The notes under the pieces: model-generated
Databases searched by the model: none
What the model saw: the letters and a program-made list of their open reading frames with translations, nothing else
What the model was told of the DNA's origin: nothing
Translations under genes and position numbers: made by a program
In this document: positions 1-5,227 of the stretch, one piece after another
Numbering within the stretch: position 1 is the first letter of the stretch
Layout of the letters: each line of letters begins with the position of its first letter
Origin: JAAFJT01 sp043772905
Lineage (GTDB): Bacteria > Bacteroidota > Bacteroidia > Chitinophagales > Saprospiraceae
Assembly: GCA_043772905.1 (NCBI GenBank)
Contig: JAYVFS010000250.1
Span: 1-8,878 of the forward strand
DNA: 8,878 bases
Reading direction: 5' to 3'

Positions 1-37
1 ATTGCGGGCTTCAATTTTGTGGCATGGCTTCTCAATA

Positions 38-49
38 TACTGAGGGGGT
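38..49 (+). repeat. Recurrent motif TACTGAGGGGGT, copy 1
   Basis: Exact 12-mer with a five-G run, in the non-coding left edge. It is one of six copies in this window. On the minus strand it continues ACCCCCTCAGTATATTGAG, which matches copy 3 over a longer stretch. Confidence 0.85.
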
Positions 50-118
50 CATTTTTTGAATAAAAACACTTTCTCTAACCAACTAAAAATAAGGAGGAAA
101 AGATGCCACCTCAGCACT

Positions 119-158
119 AAAAAAAATTCCCAAACGCTTGTGCCGAGCGTTCGGGAAT
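119..158 (-). terminator. Rho-independent terminator-like hairpin on minus strand
   Basis: Arms 126-138 and 146-158 pair over 13 positions with one mismatch and a 7-nt loop. Read on the minus strand the stem ends GGGAAT and runs directly into eight T residues (the A run at 119-126), the classic intrinsic terminator layout. On the plus strand no T run follows, so it acts leftward. No minus-strand gene lies to its right before the plus-strand gene at 248. It is either an orphan from a lost gene or the end of a short minus-strand transcript. Confidence 0.6.
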
Positions 159-247
159 GGATTGAGATGATTCGCTTGTCGAATTGTACAGTTTAACCCC
201 GTACAACTTTATAACAAATCTTATTTCAATAACAAAATTAGTTAAAA

Positions 248-1540
248 ATGGAAAAATTCCAAATACTCCGTCGTGAGAAAATCCTATTTCTTGGAGTCAC
301 AATGTTTATTTTGACGCTTTTTGTCTTTGTTGCCTGTCAAAAAGACTTGAAAGAACCAACTGTTCAATTGAAAACCACAAGTATAAATGACATTCAGTCA
401 GCTAAGACTTGGTTCGACAATTACCAAAAATCATCTGCCGTTGATGTTTCCTCAAAATTTAAAAACGGGCAACCTGATTGGGATAATGCCACGACAGTTG
501 GTAATGTTGTGGAAGTGCCCTTTAGGATGGTTAATGGTAATTTTAATGTGCCAAGTTTATACGATGATCAAACCCATTTTGGCAAAGAGCGATTGGTGAT
601 TTATGATATTGTTGATAAAGGTAAAGTCGCTTATATGCTCGATTACATGCCTTCAGAGACATATTCTACAAAAATGGACGAAGTGAATGCTTTAAATTTT
701 AAGAAAAAAAAATTTGACGGGATTATTGCAGCTTATTCTTTGAACAATGAAAACCTCGGAGGATTCGTTTGGGATAAAGGTAAGTTAGTTAGAAAATACA
801 CCATCAAATCAGTTGATATTGGTTTGCGTGGATGTACGATATCAACGTACCAATTTGCATGTGGCAGCGTATCTGGCGGTCCGCTTCAATGTAGTACAGG
901 ATATAATGTAACGTGTTGGCCAGAATATAATTCATACGATCCAACTTTATACAATCAAACACTTGAACCCGCCGACGGATTTAATGGCACATGGACTCTT
1001 GAAGAGTTTTGTAGCTTTGCGCCTTGGTTGCCTCTTTGCACAAGTGGTGGTGGAAGTGGTGATAACTCAAAGTTAGTGCTTGTTACAAGGCTTTGCCCTG
1101 GTACAGTAGCAAATTCAGTAACAAACGCTACTATAATGGAGCCTCCTTCTCCTGATAAAGAATCGGATTTTTACCCTTTTAGTTTAACACATGGTATTAG
1201 TATGGATTTTAGAGATTTACAAGTAAATGGAGTGCCTAACCTTAATATTCCACTTTTCAATATTGATATTACTACACGAAGAAATATTGTACTTAATCCA
1301 ACAACATTAGGTAATCTAATATCGGCAGCATATACATCAGCACTGAATTTTCATCAGGGACAAGCTAGTGTAACAGCAGACCAATTTCTAACAACTTGGT
1401 CAAATTCTTTTAATACAGCTAATTATAATAGATTTAATACTACAAGCATTTCAAATTTTCATATGGGTTCAGCTGGTATTCCGCAAAGCCAAATAGACCC
1501 TAATAATAACATGGCGACAGCAGTAGCCGATTGCCAGTAA
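248..1540 (+). CDS. Putative lipoprotein of unknown function
   Basis: 430 aa; family not recognised. The N-terminus has basic residues (RREK), a hydrophobic stretch from about 12 to 28, and FVAC with Cys30 followed by QKD, which fits a type II (lipoprotein) signal peptide, so the protein is probably anchored in the inner or outer membrane (inference). The segment just after it (TTSINDIQSAKTWFDNY) resembles the start of many secreted Bacteroidota proteins. The middle is cysteine-rich (about residues 195-222, Cys in GCTIST, FACG, LQCST, VTCW), followed by EEFC...PLC and a flexible GGGSG linker near residue 270. The C-terminal half is Asn/Thr-rich with no recognisable motif. The ATG at 248 is preceded by an A-rich leader without a Shine-Dalgarno sequence, as is usual in this phylum. 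A terminator follows at 1584. The coding capacity is clear; the function is unknown. Confidence 0.85.
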   Translation: MEKFQILRREKILFLGVTMFILTLFVFVACQKDLKEPTVQLKTTSINDIQSAKTWFDNYQKSSAVDVSSKFKNGQPDWDNATTVGNVVEVPFRMVNGNFNVPSLYDDQTHFGKERLVIYDIVDKGKVAYMLDYMPSETYSTKMDEVNALNFKKKKFDGIIAAYSLNNENLGGFVWDKGKLVRKYTIKSVDIGLRGCTISTYQFACGSVSGGPLQCSTGYNVTCWPEYNSYDPTLYNQTLEPADGFNGTWTLEEFCSFAPWLPLCTSGGGSGDNSKLVLVTRLCPGTVANSVTNATIMEPPSPDKESDFYPFSLTHGISMDFRDLQVNGVPNLNIPLFNIDITTRRNIVLNPTTLGNLISAAYTSALNFHQGQASVTADQFLTTWSNSFNTANYNRFNTTSISNFHMGSAGIPQSQIDPNNNMATAVADCQ

Positions 1541-1583
1541 GAATAAAATTACAAATAAAATTCCACGTAAATTATATAAAGTG

Positions 1584-1636
1584 AGGTCTTTTTGGCATAA
1601 TTAGGTTTAACCAATTTTGTTAAAAGACCTTTCTTT
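1584..1636 (+). terminator. Intrinsic terminator after the 248-1540 gene
   Basis: Arms AGGTCTTTT (1584-1592) and AAAAGACCT (1622-1630) are perfectly complementary. An inner TTGG/CCAA pairing shortens the loop, and the sequence TTCTTTTT follows directly. It lies 44 bases after the stop codon, so the lipoprotein gene and the next gene at 1707 are probably separate transcripts. Confidence 0.7.
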
Positions 1637-1706
1637 TTAATAATTTCATCATATAAAAAGTTTAGAATACTTTAGTTCATGTAAAATTCAAAATCACGTA
1701 AATAAA

Positions 1707-2588
1707 ATGGGGATATGTAAATTTCTTATTATGCTTTTGTTCGTTTCTAATTCGATTTCTTCTATGTCCCAAAAACTTTATCCATCGTCACAAACGATGA
1801 TTTTAATGGAGAAAGAAAAAATTGATATGTTAACTAAAAATGGTCAAATAACCACTCGACGAAATTATAACTCGCGTAGTCATACTTATTTGAATTTGAG
1901 AATTGAAGAAGTTACTGATACTGCCGAAGATTATTTCCGTCCATTTAGTGACGATTTAGGAGGGGTATTTGGATATTGTGGTGATATTGTTGGTGGTATT
2001 GTCAACCTACTACAAACGGATATCCACACAACACCCCATCTCCATTTTTTGAATAAACCACAAGAAAAGCGTTATGTTTTATTTTATGCGCAAGGTTGGG
2101 ATTTAAAAGGCGGTAAAACCCAAGATAGCTCGAAGTGTTATAGTAAAGATTTATATTTTGATGGTAGAGATATGATATTAAAATTAATGGAAAAACATTT
2201 CGATTTTAAGGTTCAAGAATCAAAGGATTCTTTAGAATACTTAGAATTAAATATAAAAGATACTACAAAGTTATTCGGTAGAAAAACAGTACCCGAAGGG
2301 TGTCTGCTAAGTGGTGGTACAAGTATAGATTCTATTGAAAATTCTTTTAATGGCTCTTGCGCCTCCTTACTTTGGATTTCGGTATATTTAGAACAGAAAT
2401 TAAACATTTATAATGATGATGCTACAAATACTTTAGGAACATATTTTGATTATAAAATACCTCTTGAATTATTGACCTCTTATGACAAAATACCAGAGTT
2501 GAATAGTTATTTAGAAGCATATATGGGACTAACTATTACGAAAACAAAAAAATTAGAAACAGTATATACCGTAAAGTTCTTAAAATGA
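1707..2588 (+). CDS. Exported protein, possibly DUF3738/TIGR03435-like
   Basis: 293 aa. The first 22 residues (MGICKFLIMLLFVSNSISSMSQ) form a Sec-type signal peptide with probable cleavage near SMSQ, so the protein should be periplasmic or secreted. No catalytic motif is evident. The second half, with a region around DMILKLMEKHFDF, then SLEYLELNIKDTTKLFG, and the closing SYLEAYMGLTITKTKKLE, resembles the layout of the soil-associated DUF3738/TIGR03435 proteins, whose C-terminus carries a GLxL..K stretch. This is a weak resemblance judged by eye. Cysteines at FGYCGD, SSKCYS, EGCLL and GSCAS could form disulfides. The gene has its own upstream gap after a terminator and ends 63 bases before a bidirectional terminator, so it is probably monocistronic. 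Its base composition is very AT-rich, like the gene before it. Confidence 0.8.
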   Translation: MGICKFLIMLLFVSNSISSMSQKLYPSSQTMILMEKEKIDMLTKNGQITTRRNYNSRSHTYLNLRIEEVTDTAEDYFRPFSDDLGGVFGYCGDIVGGIVNLLQTDIHTTPHLHFLNKPQEKRYVLFYAQGWDLKGGKTQDSSKCYSKDLYFDGRDMILKLMEKHFDFKVQESKDSLEYLELNIKDTTKLFGRKTVPEGCLLSGGTSIDSIENSFNGSCASLLWISVYLEQKLNIYNDDATNTLGTYFDYKIPLELLTSYDKIPELNSYLEAYMGLTITKTKKLETVYTVKFLK

Positions 2589-2651
2589 AATGCAAAATCT
2601 TCTTGCCTCCAAGTGTAAGACTATTCACGTTTTATCACTCAGTATTTTCCT

Positions 2652-2702
2652 CAAAAAAAAAGGGCAAAACCTGTAAAACCAAGTTTTGCCCTTTGCTTTT
2701 TG
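2652..2702. terminator. Bidirectional terminator, module copy A
   Basis: Core arms AAAGGGCAAAAC (2659-2670) and GTTTTGCCCTTT (2683-2694) are perfectly complementary with a 12-nt loop. On the plus strand the stem is followed by a T-rich stretch. On the minus strand GGGCAAAAC...GTTTTGCCC is followed by nine T. It can therefore end both the plus-strand gene ending at 2588 and the minus-strand gene tail at 2714-2791. It is the counterpart of the hairpin at 3191-3242. Confidence 0.8.
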
Positions 2703-2713
2703 CACTTCGCAAA

Positions 2714-2791
2714 TTATACATCCTCCTCCTCTTCAATCCGAATGCCCAAAGCCACCAAAGCTTTTTCAGAAGTCCTTTGTTCCGCCGATTT
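2714..2791 (-). pseudogene. C-terminal fragment of a lost minus-strand gene, copy A
   Basis: Read on the minus strand this is 25 codons plus a TAA stop. The peptide starts KSAEQRTSEK and ends GIRIEEEEDV. Two codons upstream the frame is closed by a stop (2795-2797), so only a tail survives. Comparison with copy B at 3256-3366 shows five base differences over the 24 shared codons, all at third positions and all silent. This is the pattern expected if both descend from genes under protein-level selection. A terminator follows the stop immediately. I do not recognise the family. A copy of the G-rich motif lies about 20 bases upstream of the break. Confidence 0.65.
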
Positions 2792-2811
2792 TATTTAATA
2801 TACAAATAACC

Positions 2812-2823
2812 ACCCCCTCAGTA
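2812..2823 (-). repeat. Recurrent motif TACTGAGGGGGT, copy 2
   Basis: Exact 12-mer on the minus strand in the gap between gene fragment A (2714-2791) and the antitoxin gene (2869), 46 bases before the latter's start. Confidence 0.85.
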
Positions 2824-2868
2824 ATCAGGTTTGTTGAATTTTCAAAAAAGCATTAACTTTATAAAAAA

Positions 2869-3141
2869 ATGGAAGAGATGCAACCAATTTCGATTCGTAC
2901 CACAGAAGATAAATTCATTTTATCCATTGACAAACAATGGGTTGACGGTGAAGCCTTTGCACGTTTCATCGAAAAATTGAAACTTAAAATATTGGCAAAA
3001 GACAATAACCTTGACGAAACTTTGGAGCAACTAACACCCCAAGAACCAGAGAAAACAGCGCGTCATGCAGCGGCTCAAAGGTTCAAGTCTTCTGCAAAAG
3101 CCGCTTATACCACCTCGAAATACGACGTTTATGAGCAATAA
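2869..3141 (+). CDS. VapB-like antitoxin (small, PIN-associated)
   Basis: 90 aa. It starts with a beta-type segment (QPISIRTTEDKFILSIDKQWV), then a helical stretch to about residue 55, and has a basic, Ala/Lys-rich C-terminus (about 60-85) of the kind antitoxins use to wrap their toxin. Family assignment rests mainly on context. The stop overlaps by 11 bases an ATG that opens a reading frame with the N-terminal signature of a PIN-domain toxin, the usual coupled layout of vapBC operons. ATG at 2869 or the in-frame ATG at 2878 (MQPIS) could be the start; an A-rich leader precedes both. Because the toxin is truncated, this is probably an orphan antitoxin, either decaying or kept as an anti-addiction protein. 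The reading frame is real; the antitoxin role is inferred. Confidence 0.65.
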   Translation: MEEMQPISIRTTEDKFILSIDKQWVDGEAFARFIEKLKLKILAKDNNLDETLEQLTPQEPEKTARHAAAQRFKSSAKAAYTTSKYDVYEQ

Positions 3142-3259
3142 CAAAATATTTTTAGATAGCTCTATATTTGTCGAATATGTGAAAGTTAGACAAAAAGCAA
3201 AAGGCAAAACCGTTGAAATCGAGTTTTGCCTTTTGCTTTTTGTGAATTGCTCTTTTTAA
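3131..3259 (+). pseudogene. Truncated VapC-type PIN-domain toxin
   Basis: The frame begins MSNNKIFLDSSIFVEYVK, a good match to the first strand and helix of PIN-domain RNases, including the first catalytic Asp (in FLDSS) and the acidic residue a few positions later (FVEYVK). Real homology appears to end near 3184. From there the frame reads through the terminator hairpin at 3191-3242 as low-complexity sequence and stops at 3259. A normal VapC is about 125-150 residues, so over 80 percent is missing, including the remaining acidic active-site residues, and the product cannot be an active RNase. The break coincides with the start of the duplicated tail-plus-terminator module, which suggests that the module arrived by, or marks, the deletion or insertion. 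Confidence 0.65.
3191..3242. terminator. Perfect 20-bp hairpin, module copy B
   Basis: Arm CAAAAAGCAAAAGGCAAAAC (3191-3210) is perfectly complementary to 3223-3242, with a 12-nt loop. It sits just beyond the stop (3256-3258) of the minus-strand gene tail B, in the same position as the hairpin of copy A, so it was most likely that gene's terminator. Here it directly abuts the broken end of the PIN toxin frame. Confidence 0.75.
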
Positions 3260-3336
3260 TCCTCTTCCTCTTCAATCCGAATCCCCAAAGCCACTAAAGC
3301 CTTTTCAGAAGTCCTTTGTTCTGCCGATTTTTTATT
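3191..3336 (-). repeat. Duplicated tail-plus-terminator module, copy B
   Basis: Second copy of the roughly 145-bp module at 2652-2797, in the same orientation and 540 bases apart. Conservation is concentrated in the hairpin and the coding tail. Beyond the shared K codon the two diverge after a short AT-rich similarity (CCGATTTT..ATT). Confidence 0.75.
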
Positions 3337-3366
3337 AAAATCATGTTCAAGTACAACTCCCTCCCC
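3256..3366 (-). pseudogene. C-terminal fragment of a lost minus-strand gene, copy B
   Basis: On the minus strand 36 codons are open before TAA: GEGVVLEHDFNK, then KSAEQRTSEK, ending GIRIEEEED. An in-frame TGA at 3367-3369 closes it upstream, and no plausible start is present. The last 24 residues are identical to fragment A although the DNA differs at five silent third positions. The extra 11-12 upstream codons show that the two tails were broken at different points. Family unknown. A degenerate form of the G-rich motif (minus strand ATATTGAGGGGAGGG) lies exactly at the upstream break. Confidence 0.6.
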
Positions 3367-3369
3367 TCA

Positions 3370-3686
3370 ATATTTCTCTTATAAACCCTCCGGAAAACGC
3401 CAAAAAATGTAATAGGTTTTCCAAAATACTTTGTTGACCTTTGTACTGAACAAACAAAGCACAGGGTAAAGACACTTTTCCAACATCAGTTTAACACCTA
3501 ATTCTCAACTAAAAACGCTATCTTACATGGTTTTTACTTTCTGCAACTCTGCAACGCATGCGCATTCAGCTACATTTTGCTCATTGGCAACGATGTTGGG
3601 GTTTCGCCTTGATTCTTGAAAAGTTATTCAAAAATTTCTATTTTTTTCAAAAACATTTCGTTCTCTGACAATTTTTGTGGTTTTAA
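3370..3686. other. Intergenic stretch without a supported gene
   Basis: About 320 bases between gene tail B and gene tail C. I find no convincing ORF, RNA gene or long repeat in it. It contains a GC-richer patch near 3550-3570 (GCAACGCATGCGCATTCAGC) and otherwise AT-rich sequence with A/T runs at 3630-3660. It may be decayed coding sequence from the genes whose tails remain on either side, but no frame is readable. Confidence 0.5.
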
Positions 3687-3821
3687 AAACACCCCCTCAG
3701 TATTTTGAGTGTTTTCTTACGTATTTCATCAGGACAAATTATTAGACCTGATAACGGCGGTATTGCTTTTAGTGTAAGCAATGCAGGCAATGAATCTTAT
3801 GGAGAAATGCGCATTAATTAA
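3687..3821 (+). pseudogene. 3' tail of a lost plus-strand gene (fragment C)
   Basis: The frame is open for 44 codons from just after a TAA at 3684-3686 to TAA at 3819-3821, with no start codon before the motif copy at 3691-3702. The last 30 codons look coding: SGQIIRPDNGG, IAFSVSNAGN, ESYGEMRIN. Gly/Asn-rich beta-type composition suggests the end of a beta-sheet protein. The stop overlaps the stop of the minus-strand DUF819 gene by three bases (3818-3820 versus 3819-3821), a tight convergent arrangement typical of intact neighbours, so a complete gene probably once stood here. The first 12 codons are formed by the motif and its flank. Function unknown. Confidence 0.5.
3691..3702 (-). repeat. 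Recurrent motif TACTGAGGGGGT, copy 3
   Basis: Exact 12-mer on the minus strand at the left end of gene tail C, where recognisable coding sequence stops. Its flank ACCCCCTCAGTATTTTGAG matches copy 1 beyond the core. Confidence 0.85.
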
Positions 3822-4972
3822 AACATCGTCGAATTCCTCAAAAACTCTGCTATTAGAAAACCCCAATATGTGCCTGTGGCATTGCCCAATGCACCAACAA
3901 GAATACCTGCCAACGCCAAATCCTCACGTCCAAGACTTTTCGCACACGCCAATGCTGTTGCAGCACCACCCACATTGGCTTGTGAAGTGATGCCGAGTAT
4001 GTCCCAATCCTGTTTGAACAGATAACCCAAACCAAAAATAACGATGCCGTGAATGGTGACGATGATGGTGACCAAAGTGAACAATGTCCAAGCCGATTGA
4101 CCATCTTTCATCAGCGCGGGAATATCGCAATGTGCGCCAATGACCGTCAAAAACAAATAAACACATAACATCCCCAGTAGACGACCGCCTTTTATGTTTT
4201 GGATTAAAGGTATTTGTGCCAACAACAAAGCAATCGTTGTGAGGAAAATGACGGACGGTATAGCAGGAAACACTTTGATTAATTCGCTAACAACGAACAT
4301 CGTGGCGCAACCGAGGGCAATGAGAGCCGACATACTGAGGGGGTCAACCAACTCTCTATCGCCGTTGTGTTGTTCATAATCAACATCATTTGAAACGATT
4401 TTGGAACGTGTTGGCGCAATTCTTTTCATTATTTTAGGAATAAACAAAGTAACGACAACCCACACGGCACTCCAAATATTGTCAACGGCTGTGGCGGCTG
4501 CAAATAGAGAGCCTTCTTTGCCAATATTATAATGTAAAGCAATGGCGTTGAAATTGATGCTGCCACCAATATACGTGCCTGTGTACATACCGCCGATGGC
4601 ATCAAATTTTTCGCCAATACTGGTGCTGCCATGAATGAACCACATGCCGACCAAAACCCCAATCATTGTACCGACGCTACCAAGAAAAAAACACGCAATC
4701 ATAGGCGTTCCTGCCTTTTTCAAACTTTTGATTTGAACACCGAGCATCAGAAAAAAGATGGCTAATGGCGCAATATAGGTGAAAACACCATCATAAAGCG
4801 GTGGCGCATTGGAGGCAGAAGGTATGATACCGACATTGGCTTCAATCGCACCCAAAATGATGACGATGAGGGCTGCGCTCAAATGACGGACATACGGCAC
4901 AGTGGCGAGTTTTTCGGCAATGATGACGTTGAGGCACAGGATGGTGAGAATCAAAAGCGGGTTTGATGACAT
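3818..4972 (-). CDS. DUF819 family integral membrane protein
   Basis: 384 aa, close to the usual length of the family (Pfam DUF819, B. subtilis YjcL-like). It is a polytopic inner-membrane protein with about ten hydrophobic segments arranged in two halves. Characteristic stretches are LSAALIVIILGAIEANVGII near the N-terminus, the glycine-rich GGMYTGTYIGGSINFNAIA with its conserved Asn region, the polar loop EGSLFAAATAVDNIWSA, and near the C-terminus the paired SQANVGGAATALACAK and GILVGALGNATGTYWGF. The inverted-repeat-like fold suggests a transporter or exchanger, but no substrate is established by the sequence. The frame is open 41 codons further upstream, but that extension is encoded by the palindrome at 5011-5087. 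The ATG at 4970-4972 (MSSNPLLILTIL) gives a normal N-terminus. A TATATTTA box on the minus strand at 4990-4997 could be its -7 element. Motif copy 4 lies inside the gene as codons for D-P-L-S-M, near residue 210 in the central hydrophilic loop. Confidence 0.9.
   Translation of the reverse strand: MSSNPLLILTILCLNVIIAEKLATVPYVRHLSAALIVIILGAIEANVGIIPSASNAPPLYDGVFTYIAPLAIFFLMLGVQIKSLKKAGTPMIACFFLGSVGTMIGVLVGMWFIHGSTSIGEKFDAIGGMYTGTYIGGSINFNAIALHYNIGKEGSLFAAATAVDNIWSAVWVVVTLFIPKIMKRIAPTRSKIVSNDVDYEQHNGDRELVDPLSMSALIALGCATMFVVSELIKVFPAIPSVIFLTTIALLLAQIPLIQNIKGGRLLGMLCVYLFLTVIGAHCDIPALMKDGQSAWTLFTLVTIIVTIHGIVIFGLGYLFKQDWDILGITSQANVGGAATALACAKSLGREDLALAGILVGALGNATGTYWGFLIAEFLRNSTMF
4333..4344 (+). 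repeat. Recurrent motif TACTGAGGGGGT, copy 4 (inside DUF819 gene)
   Basis: Exact 12-mer on the plus strand, antisense to the DUF819 gene. In the gene it reads GAC CCC CTC AGT ATG. The Pro and Leu codons could be changed without altering the protein, yet the word is exact. Confidence 0.85.
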
Positions 4973-5010
4973 GGTTTGACGTTTTAGGGTAAATATAGAC
5001 TTGAAATAGA

Positions 5011-5087
5011 TATAGTAGATGGAAATGGAATAGGTTTTTGTTTTAATTGCAATAAAACAAAAAACTATTCCATTTCCATCTACTATA
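5011..5087. repeat. Large imperfect palindrome between divergent genes
   Basis: Two arms of about 38 bases (5011-5048 and 5051-5087) fold back on each other with one mismatch (5034/5064), one bulged A (5045) and a central ATTGCAAT. Outer arms read TATAGTAGATGGAAATGG and its complement. Inner arms are A/T runs. It lies between the start of the DUF819 gene and the divergent gene at 5228. ACTTGA occurs on both sides (4999-5004 and 5087-5092), though too unevenly placed to call a target-site duplication. Possibilities are a miniature inverted-repeat element, a cruciform or transcribed-hairpin regulatory site, or a terminator. Nothing decides between them. Confidence 0.85.
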
Positions 5088-5088
5088 C

Positions 5089-5108
5089 TTGACAATATTA
5101 CGTGTCAA
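5089..5108. promoter_or_regulatory. Inverted repeat TTGACA-N8-TGTCAA, candidate operator
   Basis: Perfect 6-bp arms (5089-5094 and 5103-5108) with an 8-base spacer, immediately beside the large palindrome and in the divergent promoter region of the DUF819 and DUF892 genes. The geometry fits a dimeric helix-turn-helix regulator and is loosely like Crp/Fnr-family boxes (TTGA..TCAA). The identity of any regulator is inference only. Confidence 0.45.
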
Positions 5109-5170
5109 TAATGTGGGAATAATGCAACTTTTTTCAAAAGTTATGTAACGCCTGACAGCCGAAGGATGCT

Positions 5171-5178
5171 CAACTTTG
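5171..5178 (+). promoter_or_regulatory. Candidate -7 box of the stress cluster promoter
   Basis: CAACTTTG matches the Bacteroidota -7 consensus TAnnTTTG at all defined positions except the first. It lies 50 bases before the ATG at 5228, which would give a 5' leader of about 40 bases. No clear TTTG -33 box is visible, so this is tentative. Confidence 0.35.
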
Positions 5179-5227
5179 CAGCGTATTAATTGAAAATAAT
5201 TAAATAACTAATTTAAAAAATTAAAAA

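Larger units (their letters stand above)
1..247. other. Non-coding left edge
   Basis: No gene is supported here. A frame is open on the plus strand from position 1 to a TAA at 61-63 and could be the tail of a gene lying to the left, but 20 codons are too few to judge. The stretch also holds a G-rich motif copy at 38-49, a perfect AGGAGG at 92-97 followed by a five-codon ORF at 103-120, a minus-strand terminator-like hairpin at 126-158, and a short inverted repeat TTGTAC/GTACAA at 184-189 and 201-206. Any promoter for the gene starting at 248 must lie in the AT-rich part from about 180 to 240, but I see no clear TTTG/TAnnTTTG pair. Confidence 0.5.
2652..2797 (-). repeat. Duplicated tail-plus-terminator module, copy A
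   Basis: About 145 bp, comprising a terminator hairpin and a 25-codon gene tail, matches the segment at 3191-3336 in the same orientation. Identity is high in the hairpin right arm (GTTTTGCC..TTTGCTTTTTG) and in the coding tail, and low in the short spacer between them. The pair brackets the VapB-like antitoxin gene. Confidence 0.75.

Noticed and set aside
2638..2644. Partial motif TACTGAG (minus strand) near the end of the 2588 gene
   Set aside because: Only seven bases match and the G run is missing; expected by chance.
2585..2809. Open plus-strand frame of 74 codons overlapping the end of the gene at 2588
   Set aside because: It runs straight through the bidirectional terminator and antisense to gene tail A, with a low-complexity product. 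It is a by-product of the hairpin and tail sequence.
4973..5095. 41-codon N-terminal extension of the DUF819 protein
   Set aside because: It is encoded by the large palindrome and does not resemble the family; the ATG at 4972 gives a normal N-terminus.
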